Assembly: GCF_002259485.1 (NCBI RefSeq)
Contig: NZ_NPGA01000020.1
Coordinates: forward strand, 186,001-250,000
Direction of reading: 5' to 3'
Length of the DNA: 64,000 nucleotides
Source of the DNA: Rhodococcus sp. 14-1411-2a
GTDB lineage: Bacteria > Actinomycetota > Actinomycetes > Mycobacteriales > Mycobacteriaceae
The position numbers were made by a program, and so were the translations under genes. The notes under the pieces are model-generated. The model did not search any database. It was not told the origin of the DNA and worked only from the letters and a program-made list of their open reading frames with translations. Positions within the stretch are counted from its first letter, which is position 1. Each line of letters opens with the position of its first letter. Shown here in pieces: positions 31,120-42,120 of the stretch.

Positions 31120-31132
31120 AGCGCGAGACCGT
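31091..31132. terminator. 19-bp perfect hairpin at the end of the PAP2-kinase gene
   Basis: Arms of 19 bases (ACGGTCTCGCGCTCTATCG and its exact complement) enclose a GAAG loop. The stop codon lies in the second arm, so the last codons are part of the stem. On the minus strand it also falls 21 bases after the prcA stop, and so could end both convergent transcripts. Confidence 0.8.
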
Positions 31133-31152
31133 GGGAAAATCGGGGCCACCGA

Positions 31153-31926
31153 TCAGGAGGGCGGTGCCGCTTCGGTATCGGTCACTGCCTCGGCCGCCGC
31201 AGACGGCGTCGGCAACATGTCCTCGAGCGCAGCTCCGGCTATGCGTCGGAACGCTCGCCTCGGCCGACCCTGGTCCAGCACCGCAACCTCGAGCGCCGAT
31301 ACTTCGAGAACCTTCTTCTCCGGCTCACCGCCCGCCGCAGGCGGCGTCGCCGGACCTGCCGTGAGTGCGTCGACGGCGACACGGACCGCGTCGGCCAGGT
31401 CGAGTCCGGAACGGTACGTGTCCTTGAGCGCAGCCACGATCGGCTCGGTCGTTCCGCCCATGACGACGAAATCCTGCTCGTCGACGATGGATCCGTCGTA
31501 GGTGATGCGGTAGAGCTGGGTCGCGATCGGCTCGTCCTGATGCGAGACCTCCGCGACACAGATCTCGACCTCGTACGGCTTGAGCTGCTCGGTGAAGATC
31601 GTGCCGAGTGCTTGGGCGTACGTCTTGGCGAGCGAACGGCCGGTCACGTCACGCCGATCGTAGGTGTATCCCTTGATGTCGGCGTGCTGAATTCCGGCCT
31701 TGCGCAGGTTCTCGAACTCGTTGTACTTGCCCACGGCCGCGAAACCGATCCGGTCGTACAGTTCGCTCACCTTGTGCAACGCGGTCGAACGGTTCTCGGC
31801 CACGAAGAGCACCCCGTCCGCGTACGTCAGCACGATGACGCTGCGGCCGCGGCCGATTCCCTTGCGCGCCAACTCCGAACGATCGCGCATGATCTGTTCG
31901 GCAGATGCGTAGTACGGCATCGTCAT
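31153..31926 (-). CDS. prcA: Proteasome alpha subunit PrcA
   Basis: This 257-residue structural subunit of the 20S proteasome makes the outer rings and the gate. The N-terminal [20 protein letters not shown] and [22 protein letters not shown] segments are typical of actinobacterial PrcA. It lacks the N-terminal catalytic threonine, as expected. The C-terminal 25 residues are polar and unconserved. The ATG at 31926 overlaps the prcB stop (ATGA); MPYY at 31920 is a possible alternative start. Confidence 0.96.
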   Translation of the reverse strand: MTMPYYASAEQIMRDRSELARKGIGRGRSVIVLTYADGVLFVAENRSTALHKVSELYDRIGFAAVGKYNEFENLRKAGIQHADIKGYTYDRRDVTGRSLAKTYAQALGTIFTEQLKPYEVEICVAEVSHQDEPIATQLYRITYDGSIVDEQDFVVMGGTTEPIVAALKDTYRSGLDLADAVRVAVDALTAGPATPPAAGGEPEKKVLEVSALEVAVLDQGRPRRAFRRIAGAALEDMLPTPSAAAEAVTDTEAAPPS

Positions 31927-32864
31927 GGTGCGCTACCCCCTTCGCTCACTTGCTGACCGGCCCGGGTGTGATGCTCGGCACCGCCGGAATGTGCGGCGCT
32001 CTCGGTCCGCTCCGCGAGGACGGACCGAGCCGCGGCCGAAATCCTGTCGTGCGCAACATCGTCCGCACCGACGCTGGTGATGGCGACAGCCGTCGGGTAG
32101 ATCCCGCGGGTGACGTCAGGACCACCGGTGGCCGAGTCGTCGTCGGCGGCGTCGTACAGCGATTCCACCGCTGCGCGAATCGCCTCCTCCTCGGTCATTC
32201 CGGGGCGATAGAGCTTCTTGAGCGCGGACTTGGCGAACAGCGATCCCGATCCCACCGCGTGGTAGCCCGAACGCTCCTCGTATCGCCCGCCGACCACGTC
32301 GTAGGACACAATTCGTCCGGCACGATCCGGATCCGAGATGTCGATGTCGAATCCGACCAACAGCGGGACCGCGGCGAGCCCTTGCATCGCGGCACCGAGA
32401 TTGCTTCGGACCATCGACGACAGCTTGTTGGCCTTGCCGTTGAATGTGAGCGGCACGCCCTCGATCTTCTCGTAGTGCTCGAGTTCGACGGCGAAGAGCC
32501 GCACCAGTTCGATCGCTATGCCGGCAGTTCCGGCGATACCCGCTGCGGAGTAATCGTCGGTGACGTAGACCTTCTGCATGTCGCGATTGGCGATCAGATT
32601 GCCCTGCGTGGCTCGCCGGTCACCCGCGATCAGAACGCCGCCCGCGTAGGTCAGCGCGACGATCGTCGTCCCGTGCGGGGCAATACCGGACTTGTCCGAC
32701 CCGCCGTTCGCGGTGTGGGACGCCAGGTCCGCTGCGATACCGCTCTCGGGCAACAGATGAGGGGCGTGCTGACGAAGATAATCGGAGAACGACGAGCTGC
32801 TCGACCCGAACGGAATCGCCGTTCCGTCGCCGGCCGACCGTGGGTCCGAACGATCCACCGTCAC
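31923..32864 (-). CDS. prcB: Proteasome beta subunit PrcB
   Basis: This 313-residue catalytic subunit has a propeptide of about 65 residues ending in APHG; the mature enzyme begins at T66 of the [19 protein letters not shown] segment. The catalytic lysine and aspartate of the N-terminal nucleophile hydrolase fold are present (GDRRAT and downstream). It forms the central rings with PrcA. The start is GTG at 32864, whose GTGA overlaps the pup stop. The last four bases overlap prcA. Pup, PrcB and PrcA are therefore translationally linked. Confidence 0.96.
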   Translation of the reverse strand: MTVDRSDPRSAGDGTAIPFGSSSSSFSDYLRQHAPHLLPESGIAADLASHTANGGSDKSGIAPHGTTIVALTYAGGVLIAGDRRATQGNLIANRDMQKVYVTDDYSAAGIAGTAGIAIELVRLFAVELEHYEKIEGVPLTFNGKANKLSSMVRSNLGAAMQGLAAVPLLVGFDIDISDPDRAGRIVSYDVVGGRYEERSGYHAVGSGSLFAKSALKKLYRPGMTEEEAIRAAVESLYDAADDDSATGGPDVTRGIYPTAVAITSVGADDVAHDRISAAARSVLAERTESAAHSGGAEHHTRAGQQVSEGGSAP

Positions 32865-33055
32865 TGGCCGCCCTTCTGAACGTAGGCGCGCACGAAGTCC
32901 TCGGCGTTTTCCTCGAGCACGTCGTCGATCTCGTCGAGAAGGTCGTCGGTCTCCTCGGCCAGCTTCTCGCGTCGTTCCTGACCACCGGCTCCGGTGTCGC
33001 CTGGAACCTCATCGTCGTCGCCGCCGCCAGAGCGCCGTGTCTGCTCCTGTGCCAT
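32861..33055 (-). CDS. pup: Prokaryotic ubiquitin-like protein Pup
   Basis: This 64-residue, largely unstructured protein is the protein tag for the proteasome. The charged core [20 protein letters not shown] forms a helix when bound to Arc, and the C-terminus is KGGQ. The final glutamine must be deamidated by Dop to glutamate before ligation by PafA. The ATG at 33055 has a strong GGAGGAGG ribosome site. A GTGA overlap links it to prcB. The intergenic region of about 194 bases to dop probably holds its promoter. Confidence 0.97.
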   Translation of the reverse strand: MAQEQTRRSGGGDDDEVPGDTGAGGQERREKLAEETDDLLDEIDDVLEENAEDFVRAYVQKGGQ

Positions 33056-33191
33056 AGTCGCCGACCTCCTCCGTGTATCGAGAAAACAGATCTACTGCAC
33101 TCTCACCGGTCGATCCGAGGTGCACCGTCGTGGATGTGCAAGTGCAACCGAACGTTCCGCCGAAAGTGCACGGACCTTTACCCTACCGACA

Positions 33192-33208
33192 GACCGACTC
33201 CGTCGGTC
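33192..33208. terminator. Short hairpin between dop and pup
   Basis: GACCGAC and its complement GTCGGTC enclose a three-base loop, 42 bases past the dop stop on the minus strand. It may end the dop transcript; the stem is short and there is no T tract, so it is weak. The rest of this 194-base gap looks like the pup promoter region. Confidence 0.35.
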
Positions 33209-33249
33209 GGCAAGACACCGCGAATAGTCGGTACCGGTCGTCGGGCGCG

Positions 33250-34749
33250 TCAGTTGGTGAGCTGATCGACGAGTTCGGCGGCACTGTCGACCGACTCGAG
33301 CAGCGCACCGACGTGCGATTTCGTGCCTCGAAGCGGCTCGAGGGTCGGGATGCGGACAAGGGAGTCGCCGCCGAGATCGAAGATGACCGAGTCCCAGCTC
33401 GCGGCGGCGATGTCGGCACCGAACTTGCGCAGGCACTCACCGCGGAAGTACGCCCTCGTATCATCCGGCGGCGTGCCGACGGCATCGAGCACCTGCTGCT
33501 CGGTGACCAGTCGATCCATCGACCCACGAGCAACCAGCCGGTTGTACAGGCCTTTGTCCAGGCGAACATCGGAATACTGCAGGTCCACCAGATGCAGCCG
33601 AGGAGCCGACCACCCGAGCCCCTCCCGCTGGCGGAACCCTTCGAGCAGGCGCAATTTCGCGGGCCAGTCCAACAGATGGGCGCACTCCATCGGATCGCGT
33701 TCGAGAAGGTCGAGGACCATCGCCCACTTGTCGAGCACATCCAGAGCGCGCGCGTCGTCGCTGCCCTCGGCGGCCACGAACTTCGCAGCACGCTGGTGGT
33801 AGATCCGCTGCAGCGCAAGCCCGGTCAGCTCGCGGCCGTCGGCGAGCGCGACGGCCTTACGCAGCGTCGGATCGTGGCTGATCTGATGGACTGCGGTCAC
33901 CGGCCTGGCCAGCTGCAGATCGGACAGATCGACCCCTGCTTCGATGAGATCGAGCACGAGCGCGGTGGTGCCGACCTTGAGGTAGGTCGACATCTCGGCG
34001 AGATTGGCGTCGCCGATGATGCAATGCAGGCGGCGGTACTTGTCCGCGTCCGCGTGTGGTTCGTCGCGCGTGTTGATGATGCCGCGCTTCAGGGTGGTCT
34101 CGAGGCCCACCTCCACCTCGATGTAATCCGCCCGCTGCGAGAGTTGGAAGCCCGCTTCGTCACCGGACTGGCCGATTCCGACGCGTCCCGATCCGGTGAT
34201 GACCTGCCTGGAGGCGAAGAACGGAGACAGACCGGCGATGACCGCCGAGAACGGCGTCTCGCGCGACATCAGGTAGTTCTCGTGGGTGCCGTACGACGCG
34301 CCCTTACCGTCGACGTTGTTCTTGTAGAGCTGCAGGCGCGGGGCACCGGGCACACTCGAGGCGTGGCGAGCGGCGGCCTCCATGACGCGCTCGCCGGCCT
34401 TGTCCCAGATCACTGCGTCCAACGGATCGCGTACCTCCGGGGCGGAGTACTCGGGGTGCGCGTGGTCGACGTACAGGCGGGCACCGTTGGTGAGAATCAT
34501 GTTGGCCGCGCCGATCTCGTCGGCGTCGATCACCGGTGCCGGGCCGCTGAAGCGCCCGAGGTCGAATCCGCGGGCATCACGCAGCGGCGACTCGACCTCG
34601 TAGTCCCAGCGTGTGCGCTTGGCCCGGGGTACCCCGGCGGCTGCCGCGTAGGCGAGCACTGCCTGGGTCGATGTCAGGATCGGGTTGGCGGTGGGTTCGG
34701 TGGGCGAAGATATGCCGTACTCGACCTCGATACCGATGATGCGCTGCAT
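33250..34749 (-). CDS. dop: Pup deamidase/depupylase Dop
   Basis: This 499-residue homologue of PafA converts Pup-Gln to Pup-Glu and removes Pup from proteins. The N-terminal [20 protein letters not shown] is diagnostic, as is the long loop [20 protein letters not shown] that distinguishes Dop from PafA. The active-site box [18 protein letters not shown] is intact. The ATG at 34749 has TAGGCT six bases upstream. It lies between arc and pup on the same strand, as in M. tuberculosis. Confidence 0.97.
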   Translation of the reverse strand: MQRIIGIEVEYGISSPTEPTANPILTSTQAVLAYAAAAGVPRAKRTRWDYEVESPLRDARGFDLGRFSGPAPVIDADEIGAANMILTNGARLYVDHAHPEYSAPEVRDPLDAVIWDKAGERVMEAAARHASSVPGAPRLQLYKNNVDGKGASYGTHENYLMSRETPFSAVIAGLSPFFASRQVITGSGRVGIGQSGDEAGFQLSQRADYIEVEVGLETTLKRGIINTRDEPHADADKYRRLHCIIGDANLAEMSTYLKVGTTALVLDLIEAGVDLSDLQLARPVTAVHQISHDPTLRKAVALADGRELTGLALQRIYHQRAAKFVAAEGSDDARALDVLDKWAMVLDLLERDPMECAHLLDWPAKLRLLEGFRQREGLGWSAPRLHLVDLQYSDVRLDKGLYNRLVARGSMDRLVTEQQVLDAVGTPPDDTRAYFRGECLRKFGADIAAASWDSVIFDLGGDSLVRIPTLEPLRGTKSHVGALLESVDSAAELVDQLTN

Positions 34750-34755
34750 ATGTCG

Positions 34756-34761
34756 AGCCTA
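34756..34761 (-). promoter_or_regulatory. -10 element of dop (leaderless)
   Basis: On the minus strand TAGGCT precedes the dop ATG (34749) by six bases. It sits just after the arc terminator, so dop is likely a separate transcription unit. Confidence 0.5.
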
Positions 34762-34779
34762 GACGTCGGCCGCAGAGCG

Positions 34780-34816
34780 CTTTCGGGGCGCGCCCTGTGC
34801 GGACGCGCCCCGAAAG
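34780..34816. terminator. Terminator after arc
   Basis: A perfect 13-base inverted repeat (CTTTCGGGGCGCG and complement) encloses an 11-base loop, 16 bases past the arc stop on the minus strand. No T tract is present, as is usual in high-GC genomes. Confidence 0.7.
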
Positions 34817-34831
34817 TGGTGTTCGACGAAG

Positions 34832-36595
34832 CTACAGATACTGGCCGGTGTTGGCCTCGGTGTCGATCGCCCGGCTCGCGCTGGCGTTCTTGCCGGTGAC
34901 CAGCGTGCGGATGTAGACGATCCGCTCGCCCTTCTTGCCGGAGATTCGAGCCCAGTCGTCCGGATTCGTGGTGTTCGGTAGGTCCTCGTTCTCGGCGAAT
35001 TCGTCGACGATGGAGTCGAAAAGGTGTTGAATGCGCAGCCCGCCGTTGCCGGTCTCGAGTACCGACTTGATGGCGTACTTCTTGGCGCGGTCGACGATGT
35101 TCTGGATCATGGCACCGGAATTGAAGTCCTTGAAGTACAGAACTTCCTTGTCTCCGTTGGCATACGTCACCTCGAGGAAGCGGTTGTCGTCGCTTTCGGC
35201 GTACATGCGCTCGACGACGCGGTCGATCATCCCTCGGATGCAGGCAGCGCGATCTCCGCCGAACTCTGCGACATCGTCGGCGTTGACCGGCAGCGAGTCG
35301 GTCAGGTACTTGGAGAAGATGTCCTGCGCCGATTCGGCGTCCGGCCGCTCGATCTTGATCTTCACGTCCAGGCGACCGGGCCGCAGGATCGCGGGGTCGA
35401 TCATGTCTTCACGGTTGGAGGCACCGATCACGATGACGTTCTCCAGCCCCTCCACGCCGTCGATCTCGGCGAGCAGCTGCGGGACCACCGTCGTCTCGAC
35501 GTCGGACGAGACGCCCGAACCACGGGTGCGGAAGATCGAGTCCATCTCGTCGAAGAACACGATGACCGGGGTGCCCTCGGACGCCTTCTCCCGTGCACGC
35601 TGGAAGATCATGCGGATGTGACGCTCGGTCTCGCCGACGAACTTGTTGAGCAGCTCGGGGCCCTTGATGTTGAGGAAGAACGACTTCGCTTCCTTGGCGT
35701 CCTGGCCGCGGGCCTCGGCGATCTTCTTGGCCAACGAGTTGGCAACCGCCTTGGCGATCAACGTCTTTCCGCAGCCGGGAGGGCCGTAGAGCAGCACACC
35801 CTTGGGCGGACGCAAGGAGTACTCGCGAAACAGATCCTTGTGCAGGAACGGGAGTTCGACGGCGTCGCGAATCTGCTCGATCTGCCGACCGAGACCACCG
35901 ATGTCCTCGTATCCGACGTCGGGCACCTCCTCGAGGACCAGGTCCTCGACCTCGGCCTTGGGGACACGCTCGAAGGCGTAGCCGGCCTTGGTGTCGACGA
36001 GCAGGGAGTCGCCGGGACGGAGTTTGCGGGACGGTTCGTCCGGGTCGATGGGGCCCTCGTCGTTGACCATGTCGATCAACGGCTTGGCCAGCCACACCAC
36101 TCGTTCCTCGTCGGCGTGACCGACGACGAGTGCTCGGGATCCGTCGCCCAGAAGCTCACGCAGAGTGCTGATTTCGCCGACCTGGTCGAAGGTGCAGGCC
36201 TCGACGATGGTGAGCGCTTCGTTCAGGCGCACCGTCTGTCCCGGTGCCAGTGAGTCCGCCTCGATGTTGGGTGAACACGTCAGCCTCATCTTGCGTCCGG
36301 AGGTGAACACGTCCACCGTGCCGTCGTCGAAGACGCTCAGCAGAACGCCGTAGCCGCTCGGCGGTTGGCCGAGGCGGTCCACTTCCTCGCGAAGTGCGAT
36401 GAGCTGTTGCCTGGCCTCTTTCAGGGTGTCCATCAACTTCGCGTTGCGCAGCGACAGAGAATCGACGCGTCCTTCGAGTTCGCGTACCTGTTCGGGGGAC
36501 TCCCCCAGTTGACGGCGCAGTGAAGCAGCTTCGGCTCGCACGGCGTCCAGTTCGGCTCTGGCCGCGGCCACATCCGGATTGTCTGTTGAGCTCAT
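34832..36595 (-). CDS. arc: Proteasome-associated AAA ATPase Arc (Mpa)
   Basis: This 587-residue unfoldase feeds pupylated proteins to the 20S core. The N-terminal coiled coil (about residues 8-75) that binds Pup is followed by OB-fold repeats and a AAA domain with Walker A GPPGCGKT and Walker [13 protein letters not shown], and an arginine-finger region [11 protein letters not shown]. The C-terminus ends TGQYL, the motif that docks into the proteasome alpha ring. The ATG at 36595 has GGGAGGAG at a good distance. It is divergent from the lipoprotein gene, whose promoter region carries a probable IdeR box. Confidence 0.97.
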   Translation of the reverse strand: MSSTDNPDVAAARAELDAVRAEAASLRRQLGESPEQVRELEGRVDSLSLRNAKLMDTLKEARQQLIALREEVDRLGQPPSGYGVLLSVFDDGTVDVFTSGRKMRLTCSPNIEADSLAPGQTVRLNEALTIVEACTFDQVGEISTLRELLGDGSRALVVGHADEERVVWLAKPLIDMVNDEGPIDPDEPSRKLRPGDSLLVDTKAGYAFERVPKAEVEDLVLEEVPDVGYEDIGGLGRQIEQIRDAVELPFLHKDLFREYSLRPPKGVLLYGPPGCGKTLIAKAVANSLAKKIAEARGQDAKEAKSFFLNIKGPELLNKFVGETERHIRMIFQRAREKASEGTPVIVFFDEMDSIFRTRGSGVSSDVETTVVPQLLAEIDGVEGLENVIVIGASNREDMIDPAILRPGRLDVKIKIERPDAESAQDIFSKYLTDSLPVNADDVAEFGGDRAACIRGMIDRVVERMYAESDDNRFLEVTYANGDKEVLYFKDFNSGAMIQNIVDRAKKYAIKSVLETGNGGLRIQHLFDSIVDEFAENEDLPNTTNPDDWARISGKKGERIVYIRTLVTGKNASASRAIDTEANTGQYL

Positions 36596-36716
36596 GAGCG
36601 ACTCCTCCCAGTGACGATCTATCAACGCTACCGGCACCGGCCCGAATGTGCGGACCGACACCACGATCGGGACGGAGAAGCAGTGTGTCTCGACCGCACC
36701 CGAGCGTCGGTCGAGT

Positions 36717-36735
36717 TCATGTTAGCCTCACCTGA
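36717..36735. promoter_or_regulatory. Probable IdeR/DtxR iron box
   Basis: The 19-base sequence TCATGTTAGCCTCACCTGA matches, on its reverse strand, the IdeR/DtxR consensus TTAGGTTAGGCTAACCTAA at 15 of 19 positions, including the GGCTAAC core. It lies 40 bases before the lipoprotein start and 121 bases before the arc start. Iron-dependent control of the lipoprotein is the natural inference; the site is found by eye only. Confidence 0.55.
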
Positions 36736-36774
36736 CCAAGCAGCGGACCAACCATGGAATCAGGGGCTTCACCA

Positions 36775-37266
36775 GTGAAGATGCGCATTTTCTCGGCAGG
36801 TGTCGCGCTCGCGGCAGCGATGATTTCGGTGGCCGGCTGCAGTTCGGCCGACGATTCCGATCACACCGATCACAATTCGACGGCGGCCGCCGAAATCAGC
36901 GATCCCGCAACCGATGCACCCACCGTCGCAGCACCTACCGCGGCTGAACTCGAAGCATCTCTGCTGCAACTGGTGGCACCGGACGTAGACGCGGCGACGA
37001 AGGCGGCTTCGGTCGAGAACGGGCAGGCACGCCTGACCAACCTCGAAACGATGACCGCGGCTCTGGCGAATTACGGCGCCATCACATTCGAGGTTGCCGA
37101 ACCGACGGTCGAGGGCCAGACGTCCACCGCCGACGTCGCGATCGCCACTCCGCGGGGAACGGCAGCCCCGTCCCCGCAGACCTGGGTGCTGATCGACGGC
37201 GACTGGAAGCTCTCCGATGCCAGTACCTGCCAGATTCTCGCCATGGGGCAGGCACCCTGCGCCTAG
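36775..37266 (+). CDS. LppK-like secreted lipoprotein
   Basis: This 163-residue protein has a classic lipoprotein signal: basic start KMR, hydrophobic core IFSAGVALAAAMISV, and lipobox VAGC (the C becomes lipidated). A polar, threonine- and aspartate-rich linker follows (about residues 25-60), then a folded domain of about 100 residues with two C-terminal cysteines. In M. tuberculosis lppK lies in the same position beside mpa. The function is unknown. The GTG at 36775 is chosen for the AGGGG site eight bases upstream; ATG 36781 and ATG 36754 are alternatives. A probable IdeR box precedes it. Confidence 0.85.
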   Translation: MKMRIFSAGVALAAAMISVAGCSSADDSDHTDHNSTAAAEISDPATDAPTVAAPTAAELEASLLQLVAPDVDAATKAASVENGQARLTNLETMTAALANYGAITFEVAEPTVEGQTSTADVAIATPRGTAAPSPQTWVLIDGDWKLSDASTCQILAMGQAPCA

Positions 37267-37300
37267 AGGCCGGGAATCCTAGGCGACGCCGCTGGGATCG

Positions 37301-38410
<1,110 letters not shown>

Positions 38411-38445
38411 CTACGGCCTTGACCGAAGATGTCGGACCAACGGCA

Positions 38446-38451
38446 TAGGGT
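38446..38451 (+). promoter_or_regulatory. -10 element of the RecB-like nuclease gene
   Basis: TAGGGT is followed by seven bases and the GTG at 38459, with no Shine-Dalgarno. This selects the GTG over the ATG at 38429, which would be upstream of the transcription start. Confidence 0.5.
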
Positions 38452-38458
38452 CGCAGTC

Positions 38459-39367
38459 GTGAGTATTTCCGCGTCGACGCCCGTCGACTTGCCTCTACTC
38501 GATCTCGGCGACAGCGAGCAGACGTCGCCGGCGACGTCCGGCTCCCGCAGTACACCGGCGTTGTCGCCTTCGCGCGCAGGTGATTTCAAGCAGTGCCCAC
38601 TCCTCTATCGCCTGCGTGCCGTCGACCGGATTCCCGAGGTCTCCACCGAAGCTCAGGTGAAGGGAACTGTGGTGCATGCCGCATTGGAGGCCCTGTACGC
38701 GTTGCCCGCACAGGATCGTGTTCCGGCCACTGCGCGAGAACTCGTCGATCCGGCGTGGGAGCGAGTGGTCGCTCGGTCACCCGACATCGAGAGTCTGGTT
38801 CCGGCGGACGAAAGACCGGCGTTTCTCGACCGGGCTCGCGCGCTGGTCGCCGGGTACTACGAGCTCGAAGACCCCACTCGGTTCGAGCCCGAGTCCTGCG
38901 AACAGCGCGTGGAGGTAGTGCTGGACGACGGTACGCCGCTGCGCGGATTCATCGATCGGATCGACGTGGCACCGAACGGGATGATCCGCGTCGTCGATTA
39001 CAAGACCGGTCGGGCACCGCGAGAGTTCACCGAGTCCAAGGCGCTGTTCCAGATGAAGTTCTACGCGCTGATGATCATGCGGATGCGCGGAGTCGTTCCG
39101 GCACAACTGAAGTTGATGTACCTCTCCGACAAGCAGGAGCTGACCTACACCCCGGACGAGGGCGAGTTGCGGAGGTTCGAGCGCATGCTCTCGGCCATCT
39201 GGAAAGCGATTCTGGCTGCGGGCGAGACCGGCGATTTCCGCGCCAAACGGGGCGCGTTGTGCAAGTGGTGCGACCACCAGGCGCTGTGTCCGGAATTCGG
39301 TGGTACTCCCCCGGCGTATCCGGGTTGGCCCACGGCCGCTGCCGATCCGGCGGGGGCCGAGCTGTGA
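38459..39367 (+). CDS. RecB-family Fe-S exonuclease (PD-(D/E)XK, Rv2119-like)
   Basis: This 302-residue nuclease shows a Cas4/AddB-like layout. A first cysteine (C46 in FKQCPLLYR) and the C-terminal trio C268, C271, C277 (LCKWCDHQALC) would hold a 4Fe-4S cluster. The nuclease motifs are KGTVVHAALE, GFIDRIDVAPNG and VVDYKTG. It is expected to cut single-stranded DNA with metal, probably in repair. It is not next to cas genes. It overlaps the thioesterase gene by four bases (GTGA), so they are cotranscribed. Confidence 0.9.
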   Translation: MSISASTPVDLPLLDLGDSEQTSPATSGSRSTPALSPSRAGDFKQCPLLYRLRAVDRIPEVSTEAQVKGTVVHAALEALYALPAQDRVPATARELVDPAWERVVARSPDIESLVPADERPAFLDRARALVAGYYELEDPTRFEPESCEQRVEVVLDDGTPLRGFIDRIDVAPNGMIRVVDYKTGRAPREFTESKALFQMKFYALMIMRMRGVVPAQLKLMYLSDKQELTYTPDEGELRRFERMLSAIWKAILAAGETGDFRAKRGALCKWCDHQALCPEFGGTPPAYPGWPTAAADPAGAEL

Positions 39368-40191
39368 CCCTCACCGCGAAGGCACTGCCGAACGCCTTCT
39401 TCGTTCCCGCCGGTGTCGGCAGCGAAGGCCACGAGCGGGTCACCGCTACCGAGCACACCGTCAGTCTGTGGGCACCGACGATGCAACACGGCGCTCCGCC
39501 GTCGGCCCTGTTGGTCCGGGCGCTCGAGCGAGTCGACGCCAGGGAGGACACCCGTATCAGTCGCGTGGCCGTCGACATCCTCGGACCGGTTCCGGTCGGG
39601 GACATCGAGATCCGGTCATGGACGGAGCGTCCCGGTGCCAATATCGAGCTCGTCGTCGCGGAACTCTGGGCGGACGGCACGTCGGGAACTGCGCGGGCGG
39701 TGGCCCGCGGCAGCGCATGGCGATTGCGCACCACGCCGACCGACGACGTTGCACACTCCGGGGATCCGGTGATGCGACCGGTGAGCGACGGAGTCGATTA
39801 CACCTTCGGTGGCACCTGGTCGTCGGGTTATCTCGACGCCGTCGAGTTCAGGACTCTCACCGGACTCGGCGAGCCGGGGCCGGGCCAGGTGTGGGCGAGG
39901 CCCAGACCCGTTCTGGTGCAGGGTGAATCGATGACTCCGTTGGAGAGACTGTTCTCTATTGCCGACATCGCCAACGGAATCGGAGCCAAGCTCCCGATCG
40001 ACGAATGGACGTTCCTGAACACCGATCTGACCGTGCACGTGTTCCGCGTGCCGCAGGGAGATTGGATCGGGGTGTCCGCCGAGACCTCCACCGGGCCGGA
40101 CGGAATCGCAATGTGCGCGGGCACCCTCAGCGACGAACGAGGACCTGTCGGTCGCATCGCTCAGACGGTGTTGGTTAGACGTCGCAGCTGA
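39364..40191 (+). CDS. Acyl-CoA thioesterase-like protein (TesB/4HBT_3 type)
   Basis: This 275-residue protein appears to contain two hot-dog-like halves. The first half has VSLWAPTMQHGAPPSALLVRALER and VDILGPVPVGDIEIRSW; the second has LFSIADIANGIGAKLPIDEWTFLNTDLTVHVFR and WIGVSAETS, which resemble the Asp/Gln active site of thioesterase II. It probably hydrolyses or binds acyl-CoA. The GTG at 39364 overlaps the nuclease stop. The gene ends in a hairpin shared with hisG on the opposite strand. Confidence 0.75.
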   Translation: MTLTAKALPNAFFVPAGVGSEGHERVTATEHTVSLWAPTMQHGAPPSALLVRALERVDAREDTRISRVAVDILGPVPVGDIEIRSWTERPGANIELVVAELWADGTSGTARAVARGSAWRLRTTPTDDVAHSGDPVMRPVSDGVDYTFGGTWSSGYLDAVEFRTLTGLGEPGPGQVWARPRPVLVQGESMTPLERLFSIADIANGIGAKLPIDEWTFLNTDLTVHVFRVPQGDWIGVSAETSTGPDGIAMCAGTLSDERGPVGRIAQTVLVRRRS

Positions 40192-40216
40192 CGTCTCGTC
40201 CGATCGAGACGTCAGC
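40187..40216. terminator. Bidirectional terminator between the thioesterase and hisG genes
   Basis: A perfect 12-base stem (GCTGACGTCTCG with complement CGAGACGTCAGC) and a six-base loop lies across the thioesterase stop codon and 24 bases after the hisG stop on the opposite strand. It could terminate both. Confidence 0.75.
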
Positions 40217-40239
40217 GCTGTGACGACGTGAATTCGGAT

Positions 40240-41091
40240 TCAGAACGCGCGGCAGGACCTGATGTCGGAGGCGAGGATCGCCTTGGCACCGAGATCGGCG
40301 AGCTGGTCCATGACGTTGTTGTGGACCTTACGAGAGACCATGGCGCGCACGGCAACCCAGTTGTCGTCGACCATCGGCGCCAGGGTGGGCGATTCGATTC
40401 CAGGAGTGATCTTGACGGCCTCGTCGAGGATCGACTTGGGGCAGTCGTAATCGAGCATCAGGTACTGCTGTGCGAAGACGACGCCCTGTACGCGGGCGAT
40501 GAGTTGCTTGCGTGCGGAGTCGGTGCCCGGTGTGCCTGCTCGTTCGATCAAGACGCCCTCGGAATCGCAGAGAGATTCGCCGAATGCCACGAGGTTGTTC
40601 TGACGCAGCGAGCGACCCGACTCCACGACGTCGGCGATCGCGTCGGCGACCCCGAGCTGGATGGAGATCTCCACTGCACCGTCGAGGCGAATGACCGTTG
40701 CTTCGAGTCCTCGTGCGGCCAGATCCTTGCGCACCAGGTTGGGATAGGACGTCGCGATCCGCAATCCGCCCAGATCCTCTGGTGCCCACTCCTTGCCCGC
40801 GGGTGCGGCATAGCGGAAAGTCGATCGGCCGAATCCGAGTGCCAACCGCTCTTCGACAGCAGCACCGGAATCGAGAGCCAGGTCGCGTCCGGTGATGCCC
40901 AGATCCAGTTGCCCGGATCCGACGTAGATCGCGATGTCCTTGGGGCGCAGAAAGAAGAATTCGACGCCGTTCGCCGGATCGAGAACAGTCAGGTCCTTGG
41001 AATCGCTTCGGCGTCGGTAGCCGGCTTCACTGAGAATTTCGGCGGCGGACTCGGAGAGAGCGCCCTTGTTGGGTACGGCTACGCGCAGCAT
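40240..41091 (-). CDS. hisG: ATP phosphoribosyltransferase HisG (long form)
   Basis: This 283-residue first enzyme of histidine synthesis has [19 protein letters not shown] at the N-terminus, [12 protein letters not shown], and [20 protein letters not shown] in the phosphate-binding loop. The C-terminal allosteric domain (about residues 210-283, with VNNNVMDQL-like [21 protein letters not shown]) is present, so it is the long form inhibited by histidine. The ATG at 41091 has AAGGAAAA upstream. It follows hisE by 47 bases on the same strand. Other his genes are elsewhere. Confidence 0.96.
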   Translation of the reverse strand: MLRVAVPNKGALSESAAEILSEAGYRRRSDSKDLTVLDPANGVEFFFLRPKDIAIYVGSGQLDLGITGRDLALDSGAAVEERLALGFGRSTFRYAAPAGKEWAPEDLGGLRIATSYPNLVRKDLAARGLEATVIRLDGAVEISIQLGVADAIADVVESGRSLRQNNLVAFGESLCDSEGVLIERAGTPGTDSARKQLIARVQGVVFAQQYLMLDYDCPKSILDEAVKITPGIESPTLAPMVDDNWVAVRAMVSRKVHNNVMDQLADLGAKAILASDIRSCRAF

Positions 41092-41138
41092 GGAGTTTTC
41101 CTTGTTCGACGAGTTCGTGAGCGACATGCGGATCGAAC

Positions 41139-41420
41139 TCACAGATGTTTGTAGACGTCCTCGAGTTCGAGGCCTCTACCCACCATCATCACCTGGACCC
41201 AGTAGAGCAGCTGCGAGATCTCCTCGGCGAGTGCTTCGTCGCTCTCGTGCTCGGCGGCGATCCACACTTCACCGGCTTCTTCGAGGACCTTCTTGCCCTG
41301 GAAATGAACTCCCGCGTCCAACGCTGCTACGGTGCCCGAACCCTCGGGTCGGGTCTTCGAGCGGTCGGTGAGCTCGGCGAACAGCGAATCGAAAGTCTTC
41401 ACGGATGGATATTCTTTCAC
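41139..41420 (-). CDS. hisE: Phosphoribosyl-ATP pyrophosphohydrolase HisE
   Basis: This 93-residue enzyme carries out the second step of histidine synthesis. The conserved [22 protein letters not shown] and [14 protein letters not shown] segments contain the acidic metal-binding residues. The length equals the M. tuberculosis protein. The start is GTG at 41420; a GTG at 41402 is a possible alternative. It lies between the HAD phosphatase gene and hisG on one strand, so all three may be one transcript. Confidence 0.95.
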   Translation of the reverse strand: MKEYPSVKTFDSLFAELTDRSKTRPEGSGTVAALDAGVHFQGKKVLEEAGEVWIAAEHESDEALAEEISQLLYWVQVMMVGRGLELEDVYKHL

Positions 41421-41451
41421 GTCGTCGCTCGGGGGTATAAATCGGTCGAGA

Positions 41452-42120
41452 TCAGGATGCCCAGGCTCGCCGCACCTCGTCGGCGGTCAATCCGACGAGA
41501 CCATCGCGGATGGTGTACCCCGGTGCGGCCTGCACCGCGATTTCGGACGGAACCACCAGCACCGGACAACCGGCGGTGTGCGCCGACAACGAGCCGGTGG
41601 GCGAATCCTCGACCGCAAGGCACGAAGCGGCGTCGAGTCCGAGCAACGCTGCACCGCGCAGGTACGGGGCCGGGTGCGGTTTGCCTGCCTCGACCTCGTC
41701 GCCGGTGACCGTGATGTCGAAGTACTCGCGCCCCAGGGTGTCCAGAGCCCGCTCGACCAGACCCCGCTCGGTGTTGGTGACCAACCCGGTGGACAGACCC
41801 ATCTCGCGCACGAGCGCAAGAGCGTCCTTGGCACCGGGTCGCCAAGGAATGCCCTCCGCGAACAGGTCTCCGACTCGGGCCGTCAGCCACTCTCGGCCCT
41901 GGACCAGATGCTCGTCGGTGACCTCGACCCCGGCATTCGCCAAGACCTTGCGCAGTGCGTCCCACATCGAGTTGCCGAGGGTGCTCTCACGCACCTCCGC
42001 GCTGAGTTCGGTTCCCAGTGTGCGGGAGTACTCACCGATGGCGACGTCCCAGATCTTCTCCGAGTCGAGCAGTGTGCCGTCCATGTCCCACAGGACACCC
42101 TGCAGGTGGGTTCTAGACAT
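41452..42120 (-). CDS. HAD family phosphatase
   Basis: This 222-residue haloacid-dehalogenase-type hydrolase has motif [17 protein letters not shown] (nucleophile aspartate first in DMDGT), motif II in LVTNTERG, motif III lysine in [11 protein letters not shown], and motif [22 protein letters not shown]. The cap is of the alpha-helical C1 type. Substrate is unknown. The ATG at 42120 starts 8 bases inside the metH end (ATGTCTAG), so it is translationally coupled to metH. It is not expected to be part of histidine synthesis, where the phosphatase is HisN. Confidence 0.9.
   Translation of the reverse strand: MSRTHLQGVLWDMDGTLLDSEKIWDVAIGEYSRTLGTELSAEVRESTLGNSMWDALRKVLANAGVEVTDEHLVQGREWLTARVGDLFAEGIPWRPGAKDALALVREMGLSTGLVTNTERGLVERALDTLGREYFDITVTGDEVEAGKPHPAPYLRGAALLGLDAASCLAVEDSPTGSLSAHTAGCPVLVVPSEIAVQAAPGYTIRDGLVGLTADEVRRAWAS

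Noticed and set aside
33073..34899. 608-codon open frame opposite dop
   Set aside because: Antisense to a clear Dop with no motifs of its own.
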